A stretch of 64,000 nt of DNA from Prochlorococcus sp. AG-347-J06 (GCA_003281525.1 QCBT01000002.1:62001-126000), one strand, 5' to 3'; positions 1-9,220 are shown, numbered from the stretch's first letter. Notes: generated by a model not told the origin, from the letters alone. Translations and numbers: made by a program.

Positions 1-1610
1 AACGGGCGCAACTTTATTTAAATTTAATTGATTATTGTCTTCAACAAACTGATTTAGATTCCACTCATTTTTGAAAAGAATAACTGGCCTATTCCAACAA
101 TCTTTAACTATTTTACAGTTGAATATTCTGCCTAGTTTTTCAATGGCTGGCCATCCATCAGAAATCCATCTAGCCAATTGATATGGCATTGTTTCAAGAT
201 TTGCATCTACACCATATTCACTTTTTAATCTGTGAGTTACTACCTCCAGCTGCAATTGACCAACGGCTGCGAGTATAGGGTCTCTTTTACTCTCATCAAA
301 GTCATAAAGAATCTGAACAGCTCCTTCTTCTCGAAGTTCATTAACACCCTTTCTAAAGTTTTTAAATGCTGAGGGATTTGGATTTCTTAGCCAGCTGAAT
401 ATTTCAGGACTAAAGGATGGTATGCCCTCATATTCCAGATGAGCACCAGTATAAAGAGTATCTCCAATAGAAAACATCCCTGGATTATTTAAACCAATAA
501 CATCTCCAGGATAGGCATCATCAACTACTTCTCTATCTTGCCCAAATATTTTTTGTGGTCTTGATAATCTAATTGTTTTCCCAGTTCTGGAATGTTTAAC
601 TGACATATCCTTTTCAAATTTGCCACTACAAACTCTTATAAAAGCAACCCTATCTCTGTGCTTTGGATCCATATTTGCCTGAAGCTTAAAAACAAACCCA
701 CTAAATTCATCGCTTGCAGGTTCAATATCCCCTTTATTACTATTTCTTGAAGTTGGTTTTTGTGCCATTTTTAAAAAACTATCTAAAAATGGCCTTACGC
801 CAAAATTAGTCATGGCAGATCCAAAAAAAACTGGGGTTAAAGAGCCATTAAAAACTTTTTCTTTTTCAAATTTAGATCCTGCCTCATCAAGAACCTCCAA
901 TTCTTCAAGTGAGTTTTCAAGTAAATCTCTCTCTACATATTTTGATAGCTCTTTATCTTCAAGACTTAATCTTTTCTCATTCGATTGTTTTCCTCTCACT
1001 GCTTTATCAAATAAAATCACCTCTCTAGAAAATCTATCAATAACCCCTCTAAATTCCTCGCCACTCCCAATTGGCCAGTTTATAGGTAAGGTATTTAATC
1101 CAAGTTCTGATTCAATTTCATCAAGTAAAGAAAATGGCTCTCTTCCTGGTCTATCCATTTTATTTATGAAAGTAAATATTGGTATTTTTCGCATCTTGCA
1201 AACTTCAAACAATTTTCTAGTTTGAGGTTCTAGTCCTTTAGCCGCATCTTCCAACATAACTGCATTATCAGCAGCAGCTAATGTTCTATAAGTATCTTCG
1301 GAGAAATCTTGGTGTCCTGGTGTATCTAATAGATTAATTACAGATCTTTCATATTCAAATTGCAATACAGTTGATGTAATAGAAATACCTCTTTGTTTCT
1401 CAAGTTCCATCCAGTCTGAAGTGGCTTTTCTCTGATTACCCCTAGCTTTTACTGCTCCTGCCTGTTGAATGGCACCTCCATACAAAAGAAGCTTCTCGGT
1501 AAGAGTCGTTTTCCCAGCATCTGGATGTGAAATAATAGCAAAATTTCTTCTTTTATTTACAGCATCCAGTATTTCTTTATTATTTAGAATTTTAGTACCT
1601 AAGCTCATTT
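1..1610 (-). CDS. prfC: Peptide chain release factor 3 (partial, runs off window start)
   Basis: Reverse complement from 1610 reads [39 protein letters not shown], a translational GTPase P-loop; absent from the ORF track because its stop lies outside the window. Confidence 0.9.
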
Positions 1611-1639
1611 ATCTAATATAAGGGCCTTTCACTTAGTTC

Positions 1640-2335
1640 TTAAACATTACCATAGACTATTAAATAATTTTCACCTTCCTCAAACACATCTAAAGAGGAT
1701 AGATCATTCTCTAAGATGAAATTTTTTAACTCTTTAAAAGTATAAGAAGCTCTTAAAGATGCATAATAATCATTAGTTAAAATTTCATTATATTTGGTTG
1801 AACATTGTGCTTTGAGTTCTAAAGCAGACTTTTCATCTAATGGCCTTTTTAAGTCCTTGTGAAAATTTACAGTAATATTACTAGATAAAATTCTTATTGT
1901 GTTGAAGAAATCTTCAAGATTGGTAATGTGATGAATCAAACTGTTGCTTACTAGTAAACTTATTCTTTTTTTAAATAAAAAATTATTTGATTTAATGTCT
2001 TTGATGTCAGAACAAATGTAGCGTAAATTTTTTAATTTTTTTTGATAATTAGAAATACTTTTATTATATTCTGCTCTCAAAATCATCTCTTTAGAACCAT
2101 CTATTCCTAAGACTGCAGTATTAGGCCATTTTATTGCTAACTTCTCAGAAATATTTCCTGGGCCACATCCTAAATCAACTATTAAATCTTTTTCACCTAA
2201 AGAAATATTTTTTTTCAAAAGATATTGATTTATTTGATTAATTAGATTAACTTCCCCTTCTGAAAAATCAGCTTCGTCATAAGAAATGACCTGCTCTTTT
2301 TCTTCCATTAATTCAGGTTCGGGGACTCTTTCCAT
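1640..2335 (-). CDS. Class I SAM-dependent methyltransferase
   Basis: LIVDLGCGPGNISEKLA motif I and VLGIDGS. Confidence 0.8.
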   Translation of the reverse strand: MERVPEPELMEEKEQVISYDEADFSEGEVNLINQINQYLLKKNISLGEKDLIVDLGCGPGNISEKLAIKWPNTAVLGIDGSKEMILRAEYNKSISNYQKKLKNLRYICSDIKDIKSNNFLFKKRISLLVSNSLIHHITNLEDFFNTIRILSSNITVNFHKDLKRPLDEKSALELKAQCSTKYNEILTNDYYASLRASYTFKELKNFILENDLSSLDVFEEGENYLIVYGNV

Positions 2336-2469
2336 ATCCTTTCTTGAAACAAAGATTTCATATTAAACATAATTCTACACAAACCGTTAAATAGTGGTAA
2401 GAATAGTTGCAGACGCCACAGGTAGAGTTATTCTTCCAGTACGGGTTATTTACATACGTTTTTTTTATC

Positions 2470-4803
2470 GTGACTGTTGCACCAAATAAAGCTTCTTCAG
2501 AGAGCAATTCCAATAATCTTAAAAAAGATGATTTTCCAAAGACTGCGCCAGCTGCTTACCCAGTTTTTTTCAGATCTTATAGTAGAAAAACTTCATCTGG
2601 CAAAAGGGAGAACTGGAGCGAAGTAGGCGAAAGGAATTTATCGGGATTAAAAGAATTAGGAAAACTTTCTGAAGATGAATTAATCCTAATGAGAGAGATG
2701 CAAAGTAACCAAAAAGCTCAACCTTCAGGAAGATGGTTATGGATAGGCGGAACCCCTTGGATTAATAAGAACCAAAATTTCTCAGGAGCATACAACTGTA
2801 CCTCAACAAACTTAATTGATTGGGAAGCCTTCGCATTAATGATGGACTTAGCAATGATGGGATGTGGAACAGGTGCAATAATTGAGCCTCATTTTATAAA
2901 TAATCTACCTACGGTAATTAACAAAATAAACATTAAATCAGTCAGTGAAGTTGGAATAACTCCTAAAGATCAAAGAGAAGAAAAGTCATCATTAGAAATT
3001 AAAGGAAAAGATCTACATATCAAAGTTGGAGATAGCAGAAGAGGATGGGTAGATAGCTATAAATATCTTCTTGAGGCGTCAAGTAACGAGAGTCTCGAAA
3101 GAGAAATTGATGTTTATATTGATTTGGAAGATATTAGGCCCGCGGGAGAATCATTAAAAGGTTTTGGTGGTATGGCAAATCCTATCAAATTGAAAGATCT
3201 TTACACTAGAGTCGCATCACTTCTTGGAAAGGCAATTGGTAGGAAATTAAGTACAGTAGAGTGTTGTTTATTAATTGATGAAGCTGCAGTAACCATAGTT
3301 GCTGGGAATATAAGAAGAAGTGCTGGAATGAGACAATTTGCTTCAGATGATAAAGAAGCCGCATCAGCAAAAGAAAATTTATGGAGTCAAGATGAGAATG
3401 GTAATTGGAGAATAGATCCTGAAAAAGATGCCCTCAGAATGGCCAATCATACTAGGGTTTACCATACAAAACCCACTTATCAAACTGTTTTGGATGCAGT
3501 AACAAAACAATTCCATTCAGGTGAGGGAGCCATTCAATTTGCACCAGAAGCAATCGCAAGGTCAAATGCAGATATTCTCAAAGATGATGAATTGAGAAAG
3601 GAATTTATTGAAATCTACTCAGAACAAGGCAAGGATGAAGCGAGAAATTGGATAAATAGTAGTTATGGGCCTTTTTCAGAAGAAGAGTTAGACCACAGGA
3701 TGAGCCGATATGGACTTAACCCTTGTGGGGAGATCTTGGGAAATGATTTCCATTGCAATTTGGCTGAAGTTCATTTAAATCAGATTGATCCAGGAAATTT
3801 TGAAGAGCAAAAAAAAGCTTTTAAAGCAGCCGCTCTTTCTGTAGCATGCTTACTTAATCATGAATTTGAAGTTGAGCGTTACAGAAAAAGTAGGGAATAT
3901 GATCCTATCGTAGGAGTAAGTTTCACTGGATTATTTGATTTTTGTGTCCATGCCTTTGGGACGCCATGGTTGAAATGGTGGGAAGCAGGAAGGCCAAATA
4001 GTGAAGAAGGGAAGGCCTTCAAAGAAAAGGAAGCTAAATTCTTAGATTCTTGGAGAAAAATAGTAAAAGAAACTGTATGGGAATATTGTGATAAGCATAA
4101 TCTAAGGAGACCAAATAGATGCACAACAGTTCAGCCAGCTGGAACTAAAAGTCTTCTTACTGGAGCAGCTCCAGGTTGGCATCCTCCAAAGGCTCAAAGA
4201 TTCATAAGAAGAATAACTTTTAGGAAAAATGACCCAATCGCTTTAGCTTGCATGGATTATGGTTACTCAGTTGTTCCATCTCAATCTGATAAAGATGAAA
4301 ATGGTTGCTTGCTCGATAATCCATTTGATCCAAGATGTACAGAATGGTTAGTTGAAATCCCAACAGAAGTTAGTTGGGCAAATATAGACGGCGCAGACCA
4401 AATAGACATCAATAATTTCTCAGCATTAGCTCAATTTGATTTTTACATGCAAGTGCAGAAATTTTACACAGAGCATAATACCTCTGCAACCGTAGAATTT
4501 AGAGAAAATGAAATCGTGGATTTAGCTAAGGCTATTCATAATGCAATAGAAAATAATGAGGGATATATTTCAGCAGCATTGCTGGCTAGATTTAGTGCTA
4601 ACGCTACTTTCCCGAGATTACCCTTTGAACCAATAAGTAAAGAGGAATATATATCATTGCAGAATAAAGTAATAGAAAGGAAGGTCAATAACGATTTTTT
4701 TGACGCTCTTAATAAATATGATGTTGGAGAACTATCTGAAGCAGGGCCAGCAGGTTGTGATTCAGATAAGTGCTTACTTCCTCTTGCTAAACCAAAAGAT
4801 TAA
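2470..4803 (+). CDS. nrdJ: Adenosylcobalamin-dependent (class II) ribonucleotide reductase
   Basis: Whole-protein similarity (ASGRWLWIGGTPW, NPCGEI, CTTVQPAGTKSLLTGAAPGWHPP). GTG at 2470 (VTVAPNKASSE) is a more plausible start than the track start at 2407. Confidence 0.9.
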   Translation: MTVAPNKASSESNSNNLKKDDFPKTAPAAYPVFFRSYSRKTSSGKRENWSEVGERNLSGLKELGKLSEDELILMREMQSNQKAQPSGRWLWIGGTPWINKNQNFSGAYNCTSTNLIDWEAFALMMDLAMMGCGTGAIIEPHFINNLPTVINKINIKSVSEVGITPKDQREEKSSLEIKGKDLHIKVGDSRRGWVDSYKYLLEASSNESLEREIDVYIDLEDIRPAGESLKGFGGMANPIKLKDLYTRVASLLGKAIGRKLSTVECCLLIDEAAVTIVAGNIRRSAGMRQFASDDKEAASAKENLWSQDENGNWRIDPEKDALRMANHTRVYHTKPTYQTVLDAVTKQFHSGEGAIQFAPEAIARSNADILKDDELRKEFIEIYSEQGKDEARNWINSSYGPFSEEELDHRMSRYGLNPCGEILGNDFHCNLAEVHLNQIDPGNFEEQKKAFKAAALSVACLLNHEFEVERYRKSREYDPIVGVSFTGLFDFCVHAFGTPWLKWWEAGRPNSEEGKAFKEKEAKFLDSWRKIVKETVWEYCDKHNLRRPNRCTTVQPAGTKSLLTGAAPGWHPPKAQRFIRRITFRKNDPIALACMDYGYSVVPSQSDKDENGCLLDNPFDPRCTEWLVEIPTEVSWANIDGADQIDINNFSALAQFDFYMQVQKFYTEHNTSATVEFRENEIVDLAKAIHNAIENNEGYISAALLARFSANATFPRLPFEPISKEEYISLQNKVIERKVNNDFFDALNKYDVGELSEAGPAGCDSDKCLLPLAKPKD

Positions 4804-4891
4804 ATTTTGAATTATTTGTAAATAAAAAATATAAATTAGTTTTTAAAAATTTAATTTATGGCTACCTCTTAAATAGGGACATAAATTATTT

Positions 4892-5158
4892 ATGGCATTA
4901 AGCTTAAATATTGGGAATTTTTTTAATGATTCCTCTAGTCATGCATTAGTGGATGAGCTAAGAAAAAGAATATCAGAAGAGGATATCTTAGATTTTGAGG
5001 AAAAATTTAACTCCAAAAACGAAAAAAATCTACACGTTTATATATGTAGATTTCTAAAAAATAGATCAATATCCAGAGGCCTAGCCTCAAGATGGTTAAT
5101 AACCATAATTGAAAACAAAGAATCAAAAATTGATACTTTGAAAAAATTAAATAATTAG
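4892..5158 (+). CDS. Conserved hypothetical protein (88 aa)
   Basis: Intact ORF between core genes with codon usage like its neighbours. Confidence 0.6.
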   Translation: MALSLNIGNFFNDSSSHALVDELRKRISEEDILDFEEKFNSKNEKNLHVYICRFLKNRSISRGLASRWLITIIENKESKIDTLKKLNN

Positions 5159-5349
5159 GTCAGCCCTGATAGTTTCCATAGAGCAATTCCAAAAATTGAG
5201 AATCCCATAATAAAAGTAAAAGCCAAAGCATTTACCAATTGAACCTTATCATTCATTCTGCTTGCGAATGGTAATAATTGAGCAAATAATGGAGTCTCTT
5301 CAACTATTGCGGATTTTTTTACTGCAGGTTTTTTGCTTCTAGAAAACAT
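5155..5349 (-). CDS. Small single-TM protein (64 aa)
   Basis: C-terminal hydrophobic helix NDKVQLVNALAFTFIMGFSIFGIALWKLSG; basic N-terminus. Confidence 0.6.
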   Translation of the reverse strand: MFSRSKKPAVKKSAIVEETPLFAQLLPFASRMNDKVQLVNALAFTFIMGFSIFGIALWKLSGLT

Positions 5350-5569
5350 AAAACAAATTTTATAATCTTAAGAATTTTACATTTAAAAGTTCATTTAAAA
5401 AAAAATACTTCTCAAAAACGAACAAAATGTAACCTGCAAGAAACAAAGCAAAGAAAAACGTAAATTTCTTTAGTGGGACCCTCTTTCATTATTAAAGTAT
5501 TAAGTTTATTAATTAAAGACCTAGACAAACAATTTTCTTGAATGTTATTATTAAATTGTAGCAACCGCT

Positions 5570-5652
5570 ACCAAAACGTTCAACTTGCGTATTGCAAGCC
5601 GCAAATCGACTTAAGCCATGGAACGGGGACTTAAGCGAAACCGGAGCTTAAA
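5570..5652 (+). promoter_or_regulatory. Structured 5' leader; candidate Downstream-peptide/glnA (glutamine) riboswitch-like element
   Basis: CGUUC 5577-5581 pairs with GAACG 5621-5625; hairpin CUUGC/GCAAG 5584-5588/5594-5598; UUAAGC (5611-5616 and 5631-5636) can each pair with GCUUAA 5646-5651 next to the GGAG Shine-Dalgarno; immediately precedes a conserved short peptide. Confidence 0.55.
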
Positions 5653-5654
5653 AA

Positions 5655-5756
5655 ATGACTCTAATTTACAGAGGACAAAAATACGTCCAGAACAAAGCAG
5701 CAGCTAAAAAGGAGCACATCGAACTAACTTATAGAGGAAAAGCTTACACAAGCTAG
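5655..5756 (+). CDS. DUF4278-like 'YRG' short peptide (33 aa)
   Basis: MTLIYRGQKYVQNKAAAKKEHIELTYRGKAYTS*; two YRG motifs; GGAG Shine-Dalgarno at 5643-5646; terminator follows. Confidence 0.8.
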   Translation: MTLIYRGQKYVQNKAAAKKEHIELTYRGKAYTS

Positions 5757-5775
5757 TTCATTTATCCAATAAATT

Positions 5776-5803
5776 CAAAAGCCACTTTTAGTGGCTTTTT
5801 TTG
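5776..5803 (+). terminator. Rho-independent terminator
   Basis: AAAAGCCACTTTTAGTGGCTTTTTTT hairpin plus U tract. Confidence 0.85.
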
Positions 5804-5888
5804 TCCAAACTTATTCTTAAAAAATCACTTAATACTTCTAACAAGTATTAAAGTAATATAATTATTTGCATTTATATATTTGATAACT

Positions 5889-6038
5889 ATGCCAGACCAA
5901 AAACCTTTATTTAAAGCACCTTATGACATAAAAGATGTTAGTGCTCTTTTCGCCATAGTTGCCTTCGTGTTAATAATCGCTGCTATAGTTGGTAATAATT
6001 TATTTGGTTTATTTCAACAAAATGTCAACTTTGGGTGA
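5889..6038 (+). CDS. Small single-TM protein (49 aa)
   Basis: MPDQKPLFKAPYDIKDVSALFAIVAFVLIIAAIVGNNLFGLFQQNVNFG*; below the ORF-track cutoff. Confidence 0.65.
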   Translation: MPDQKPLFKAPYDIKDVSALFAIVAFVLIIAAIVGNNLFGLFQQNVNFG

Positions 6039-6253
6039 TTTTTTTGGTACTAGACTAGATTTTTTATGGATTAAATTTGTGGAGTCTCTAATAATTATTA
6101 ATAGACATTTATAAATATTTAACTCATCAAAATTAATAAAAATCCCTATATCAATTTCGTTTCTTGAAATAATTTTCAAATCTTTGAATATATGGAATTT
6201 GACTGATATCTTTTGTTCTACTTTTTAAGTTTAATAAAACTGAATAACCCGTT

Positions 6254-6310
6254 GGAGGGGTGGTCGAGTGGTTTAAGGCTCTATTATTGAAAACTATGAA
6301 GTCTCGGTGA
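6254..6310 (+). pseudogene. Degenerate 5' fragment of tRNA-Ser
   Basis: 6254-6283 identical to 7319-7348 (GGAGGGGTGGTCGAGTGGTTTAAGGCTCTA); anticodon stem degenerate, variable/T arms missing. Confidence 0.85.
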
Positions 6311-6493
6311 AATAATTTTTAAGAATCTTTTAAAAAGCATTGATATAAAGCAGATCTTAGTAAGAAAATATTCATAACCAAATTCCCTATATCGCGATAG
6401 TGTGACCACATTTTGGCCAGGCCTTTTTCTTTAAATTAAAACATTAAGTAAAAAAAACTATCCAACTATTATGATCTAATTATTTATAAAAAT

Positions 6494-7183
6494 ATGGAAT
6501 ATCAAGCTCCTCCCGAAGTAATGGAGTTATATAAAAATGAGAGTGAAGGTACATTTTTCAAAGATCATAAATTAATTAGTAGTAATCCAAAAAATTTTAT
6601 TAATGAGGTCACCTCATTTAATAGAAATAGTTATAAAACATTTGGCGCAGGAACTTTTATTAGAGGGAGATGGAACCCTAAACCTTTTGGAGATTGCAAC
6701 GCATGGAGAGGATGTTTTAAAAGATTAGAAGGAGTAAATATTTTTGGTACTTACACAAAAGAGATCTTAAAGAAGGGAGTTTGGAGTTTTGATTATGATA
6801 TTACTGGGATGGTGGGAAGCCAATCTACAAACCAAAATTATCTATATGAAGAAATAGAATATAGCTCAGGCACTTTTGCTGTTTTTGGATTAATCCCAAC
6901 CTTAAGGATAAGTAAACTAGGAAATAAAATACCAATTGGGCTTGGATTAGGCATAGGTCCCTCTTATTCATTAGGTTCAAGAGTTGTTGAGAAACCATAT
7001 AATTTTTCAAAATTATTATCCCAAATAAATGCAGAAGTTAATATCCCTATATCAAAAGAATCTGACACATCTATTGTTTTAGGCTTAAGTCATGTTTGCA
7101 CTTTCCTAGGAATATTAGAAAATGAAGATGGGAAAAGATTCGGTCATCAATGGTACACATTGGGGATTAGAAGAAAACTATGA
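6494..7183 (+). CDS. Outer-membrane beta-barrel-like protein, weakly PagL/acyloxyacyl hydrolase-like
   Basis: Alternating beta-strand pattern (FGLIPTLRISKLGNKIPIGLGLGIGPSYSLGS) and C-terminal LGLSHVCTF...GHQWYTLGIRRKL; no obvious signal peptide. Confidence 0.45.
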   Translation: MEYQAPPEVMELYKNESEGTFFKDHKLISSNPKNFINEVTSFNRNSYKTFGAGTFIRGRWNPKPFGDCNAWRGCFKRLEGVNIFGTYTKEILKKGVWSFDYDITGMVGSQSTNQNYLYEEIEYSSGTFAVFGLIPTLRISKLGNKIPIGLGLGIGPSYSLGSRVVEKPYNFSKLLSQINAEVNIPISKESDTSIVLGLSHVCTFLGILENEDGKRFGHQWYTLGIRRKL

Positions 7184-7318
7184 ATCTACTTTATTTAAAA
7201 TGTTCCTCAAACCTAATTTTTAAGAAAAAATTTATATTTTTATTGCTTGTCAACTTAGGAATCTTAATGCTACTAGATACTGCTATAATTCAAACGTTAA
7301 AACTAAATATTTAACCTT

Positions 7319-7405
7319 GGAGGGGTGGTCGAGTGGTTTAAGGCTCTAGTCTTGAAAACTAGCGTGTCTGCAAGGGCACCGTGGGTTCGAATCCCACCCC
7401 CTCCG
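7319..7405 (+). tRNA. tRNA-Ser(TGA)
   Basis: 87 nt; GGAGGGG/CCCCTCC acceptor, CTTGAAA anticodon loop, long variable arm, GGTTCGAATCCC T arm. Confidence 0.97.
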
Positions 7406-7603
7406 TTGTATAAAACTGACTTTTTCAAAAACTACTCCTAAGGGAGTTTTTTTGTTGCTCTTTATTTTTTACGATAATTCACTAGATTTCGCGTTATTTC
7501 ATGTAATCAGATGAAGAAAAGTGGCACAGATTCGGCACAAACATAAAAGTAAAATTTAGTTGACAATCGATCTAAAATTGGATGGATAAAAACCTCTTTT
7601 TTA

Positions 7604-8095
7604 ATGGATAAAAATTATCGCGGTAATGCAAGTCAATTTTTTATTGCCGGAGAATTATGTAGGAGGGGTTATTCAGCTGTAGTTACTCTTGGAAACACAC
7701 CTAATACAGATATTCTATGTAGTAATTTGGAAGGAACTAAGTTCGTACATATTCAAGTTAAAACTTTCGTGCCAAGTAACAAAACCTGCTCAGTTGGAAT
7801 AAAAGCAGAAAAAAATTATGGGGATAATTTCTTTTGGATTTTAGGAGGTATACCAAGACCTGAAGATGAATCAATTTTCATTTATTACATAATTCCTTCT
7901 CCAATAATGTCTAAAAATGTTTCTAGGATTAATAAAAACTGGTTAGATACTCCTGCGAGAGATGGATCTAAACATAATCCAACAACTATGAGGGCGGTAG
8001 ATATTCCACCTCACAAAATTAGGCAAGAAAATCTTAGATGGGATTTGAGTGAATATGAAAATAGATGGGATTTAATCGACGCCAAACTAAAATAA
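7604..8095 (+). CDS. PD-(D/E)XK-like endonuclease-fold protein, cargo of tRNA-Ser element
   Basis: GNASQFFIAGELCRRGY...NTDILCSN..TKFVHIQVKT: E...D...QVK pattern typical of PD-(D/E)XK/DUF4365-like nucleases. Confidence 0.6.
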   Translation: MDKNYRGNASQFFIAGELCRRGYSAVVTLGNTPNTDILCSNLEGTKFVHIQVKTFVPSNKTCSVGIKAEKNYGDNFFWILGGIPRPEDESIFIYYIIPSPIMSKNVSRINKNWLDTPARDGSKHNPTTMRAVDIPPHKIRQENLRWDLSEYENRWDLIDAKLK

Positions 8096-8232
8096 TGAAA
8101 CGCTTACAAGTTGGATAGAAAAATGAAACGTATTTATTTATCAGTTATTTAAAAATATTAAAGTGGCACAAAAGTGGCAAAATTGTTTCATTAAAACGAC
8201 TAAATGCTTTGATATAACTAAGGATCATCTAA

Positions 8233-8290
8233 TCTTGAAAACTAGCGTGTCTGCAAGGGCACCGTGGGTTCGAATCCCACCCCCTCCGTT
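8233..8290 (+). repeat. Displaced 3' copy of tRNA-Ser (attR-like)
   Basis: 58/58 identical to 7350-7407, starting in the anticodon loop and ending 2 nt after the tRNA 3' end. Confidence 0.95.
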
Positions 8291-8373
8291 CTAATAAAAT
8301 AGCAACTGAAATTCAACCGAATATTTAAACGCCCTTTTGGTACGTTTTTGTTAGGCTTAGTTTTATTTGAACT

Positions 8374-8574
8374 ATGAGTAAAGGATTCGCAACAGATAAT
8401 TTGATATCCAAAAAATCGAAAAAAAAAGTTATTTCAAATCAACCTCAAGGAAGATTAATATCTTGGTCTCCTTGGCCACCAGCAAATTTTCAGACAAGAT
8501 ATCCTGCTTTCCCTTTTGTTCTTACAATATTGATTATTGTTATTGGGCAATGGTATATTTCTCTACTAAGGTAA
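8374..8574 (+). CDS. Small single-TM hypothetical protein (66 aa)
   Basis: C-terminal hydrophobic helix FPFVLTILIIVIGQWYISLL. Confidence 0.55.
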   Translation: MSKGFATDNLISKKSKKKVISNQPQGRLISWSPWPPANFQTRYPAFPFVLTILIIVIGQWYISLLR

Positions 8575-8628
8575 TCTGAACTGGGTTTTTTATTTAAATT
8601 TTAGATAATTTTTATTTGAGATTTTATT

Positions 8629-9213
8629 TTGTTTTTTTCAATTTTATTATTAGCCCATTTTCAAGCGGCAATTATCCCAATATTATTAGGTATTAGATCG
8701 ATCAATAAATTTAAACATATAAGCAAAAACAAATTAATACCTTTAGGTTTTATTTTTTTAGGATTAGCATCAATCTCTGAGATGATAGATCATACCCAAA
8801 CATCTTGGATTTATGTAGATCATTCCTCTTTATTTAATTGGTTATTTTATTCTTTCCTATCTTTAGGACTAACATGTTTATCAACATCAGTTATAAAAAA
8901 TAAATTTATTCAAACAACTAACTTTTGCATTTCTTTATGTTCAATAATCTCATATTTTTTATTTGATAAAACTACTGCTCTTCTTTTTCAAGTAATAATA
9001 AGTATCTTTCTAATTATAAATTGGCAAAGAGTTTTTAAAGATTGGCTTTTTATCCTTTACCCAATATTTGGAATTTTTTTTACGACTCTCTTTGGAACAA
9101 GGCTATCAATTAGTGGTGATCAATTTTGGCATGTTTTAATAGGCCCATCTGGAACAATTAGCGTTCTAACCTTTTATTTAGTGTTGAAGAGATCGAACAA
9201 AAAAATTACTTAA
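8629..9213 (+). CDS. Hypothetical polytopic membrane protein
   Basis: Multiple hydrophobic segments; TTG start. Confidence 0.65.
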   Translation: MFFSILLLAHFQAAIIPILLGIRSINKFKHISKNKLIPLGFIFLGLASISEMIDHTQTSWIYVDHSSLFNWLFYSFLSLGLTCLSTSVIKNKFIQTTNFCISLCSIISYFLFDKTTALLFQVIISIFLIINWQRVFKDWLFILYPIFGIFFTTLFGTRLSISGDQFWHVLIGPSGTISVLTFYLVLKRSNKKIT

Positions 9214-9220
9214 GATTCTT

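Larger units (their letters stand above)
7350..8290 (+). mobile_element. Minimal or decayed tRNA-Ser-targeted integrative element bounded by 58-bp att-like direct repeats
   Basis: Exact direct repeat 7350-7407 = 8233-8290 (3' part of tRNA-Ser); one ORF inside; AAGTGGCACA at 7519-7528 and 8161-8170. Confidence 0.7.

Noticed and set aside
812-1225. 137-aa plus-strand ORF
   Set aside because: Antisense to prfC; Ser/Lys/Phe-rich low-complexity translation typical of a reversed AT-rich gene
2336-2469. Possible cobalamin riboswitch or NrdR box upstream of nrdJ
   Set aside because: No B12-box-like GCCACTG core and no convincing NrdR palindrome could be read; the upstream in-frame extension looks non-coding
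3879-4124. Other short antisense ORFs within annotated genes (this one, plus 12406-12624, 12986-13204, 15151-15339, 17835-18095, 18929-19120, 29702-29911, 43552-43794, 54367-54651, 58446-58694, 62264-62578 and similar)
   Set aside because: All overlap confidently identified genes on the other strand, with no conserved-looking motifs
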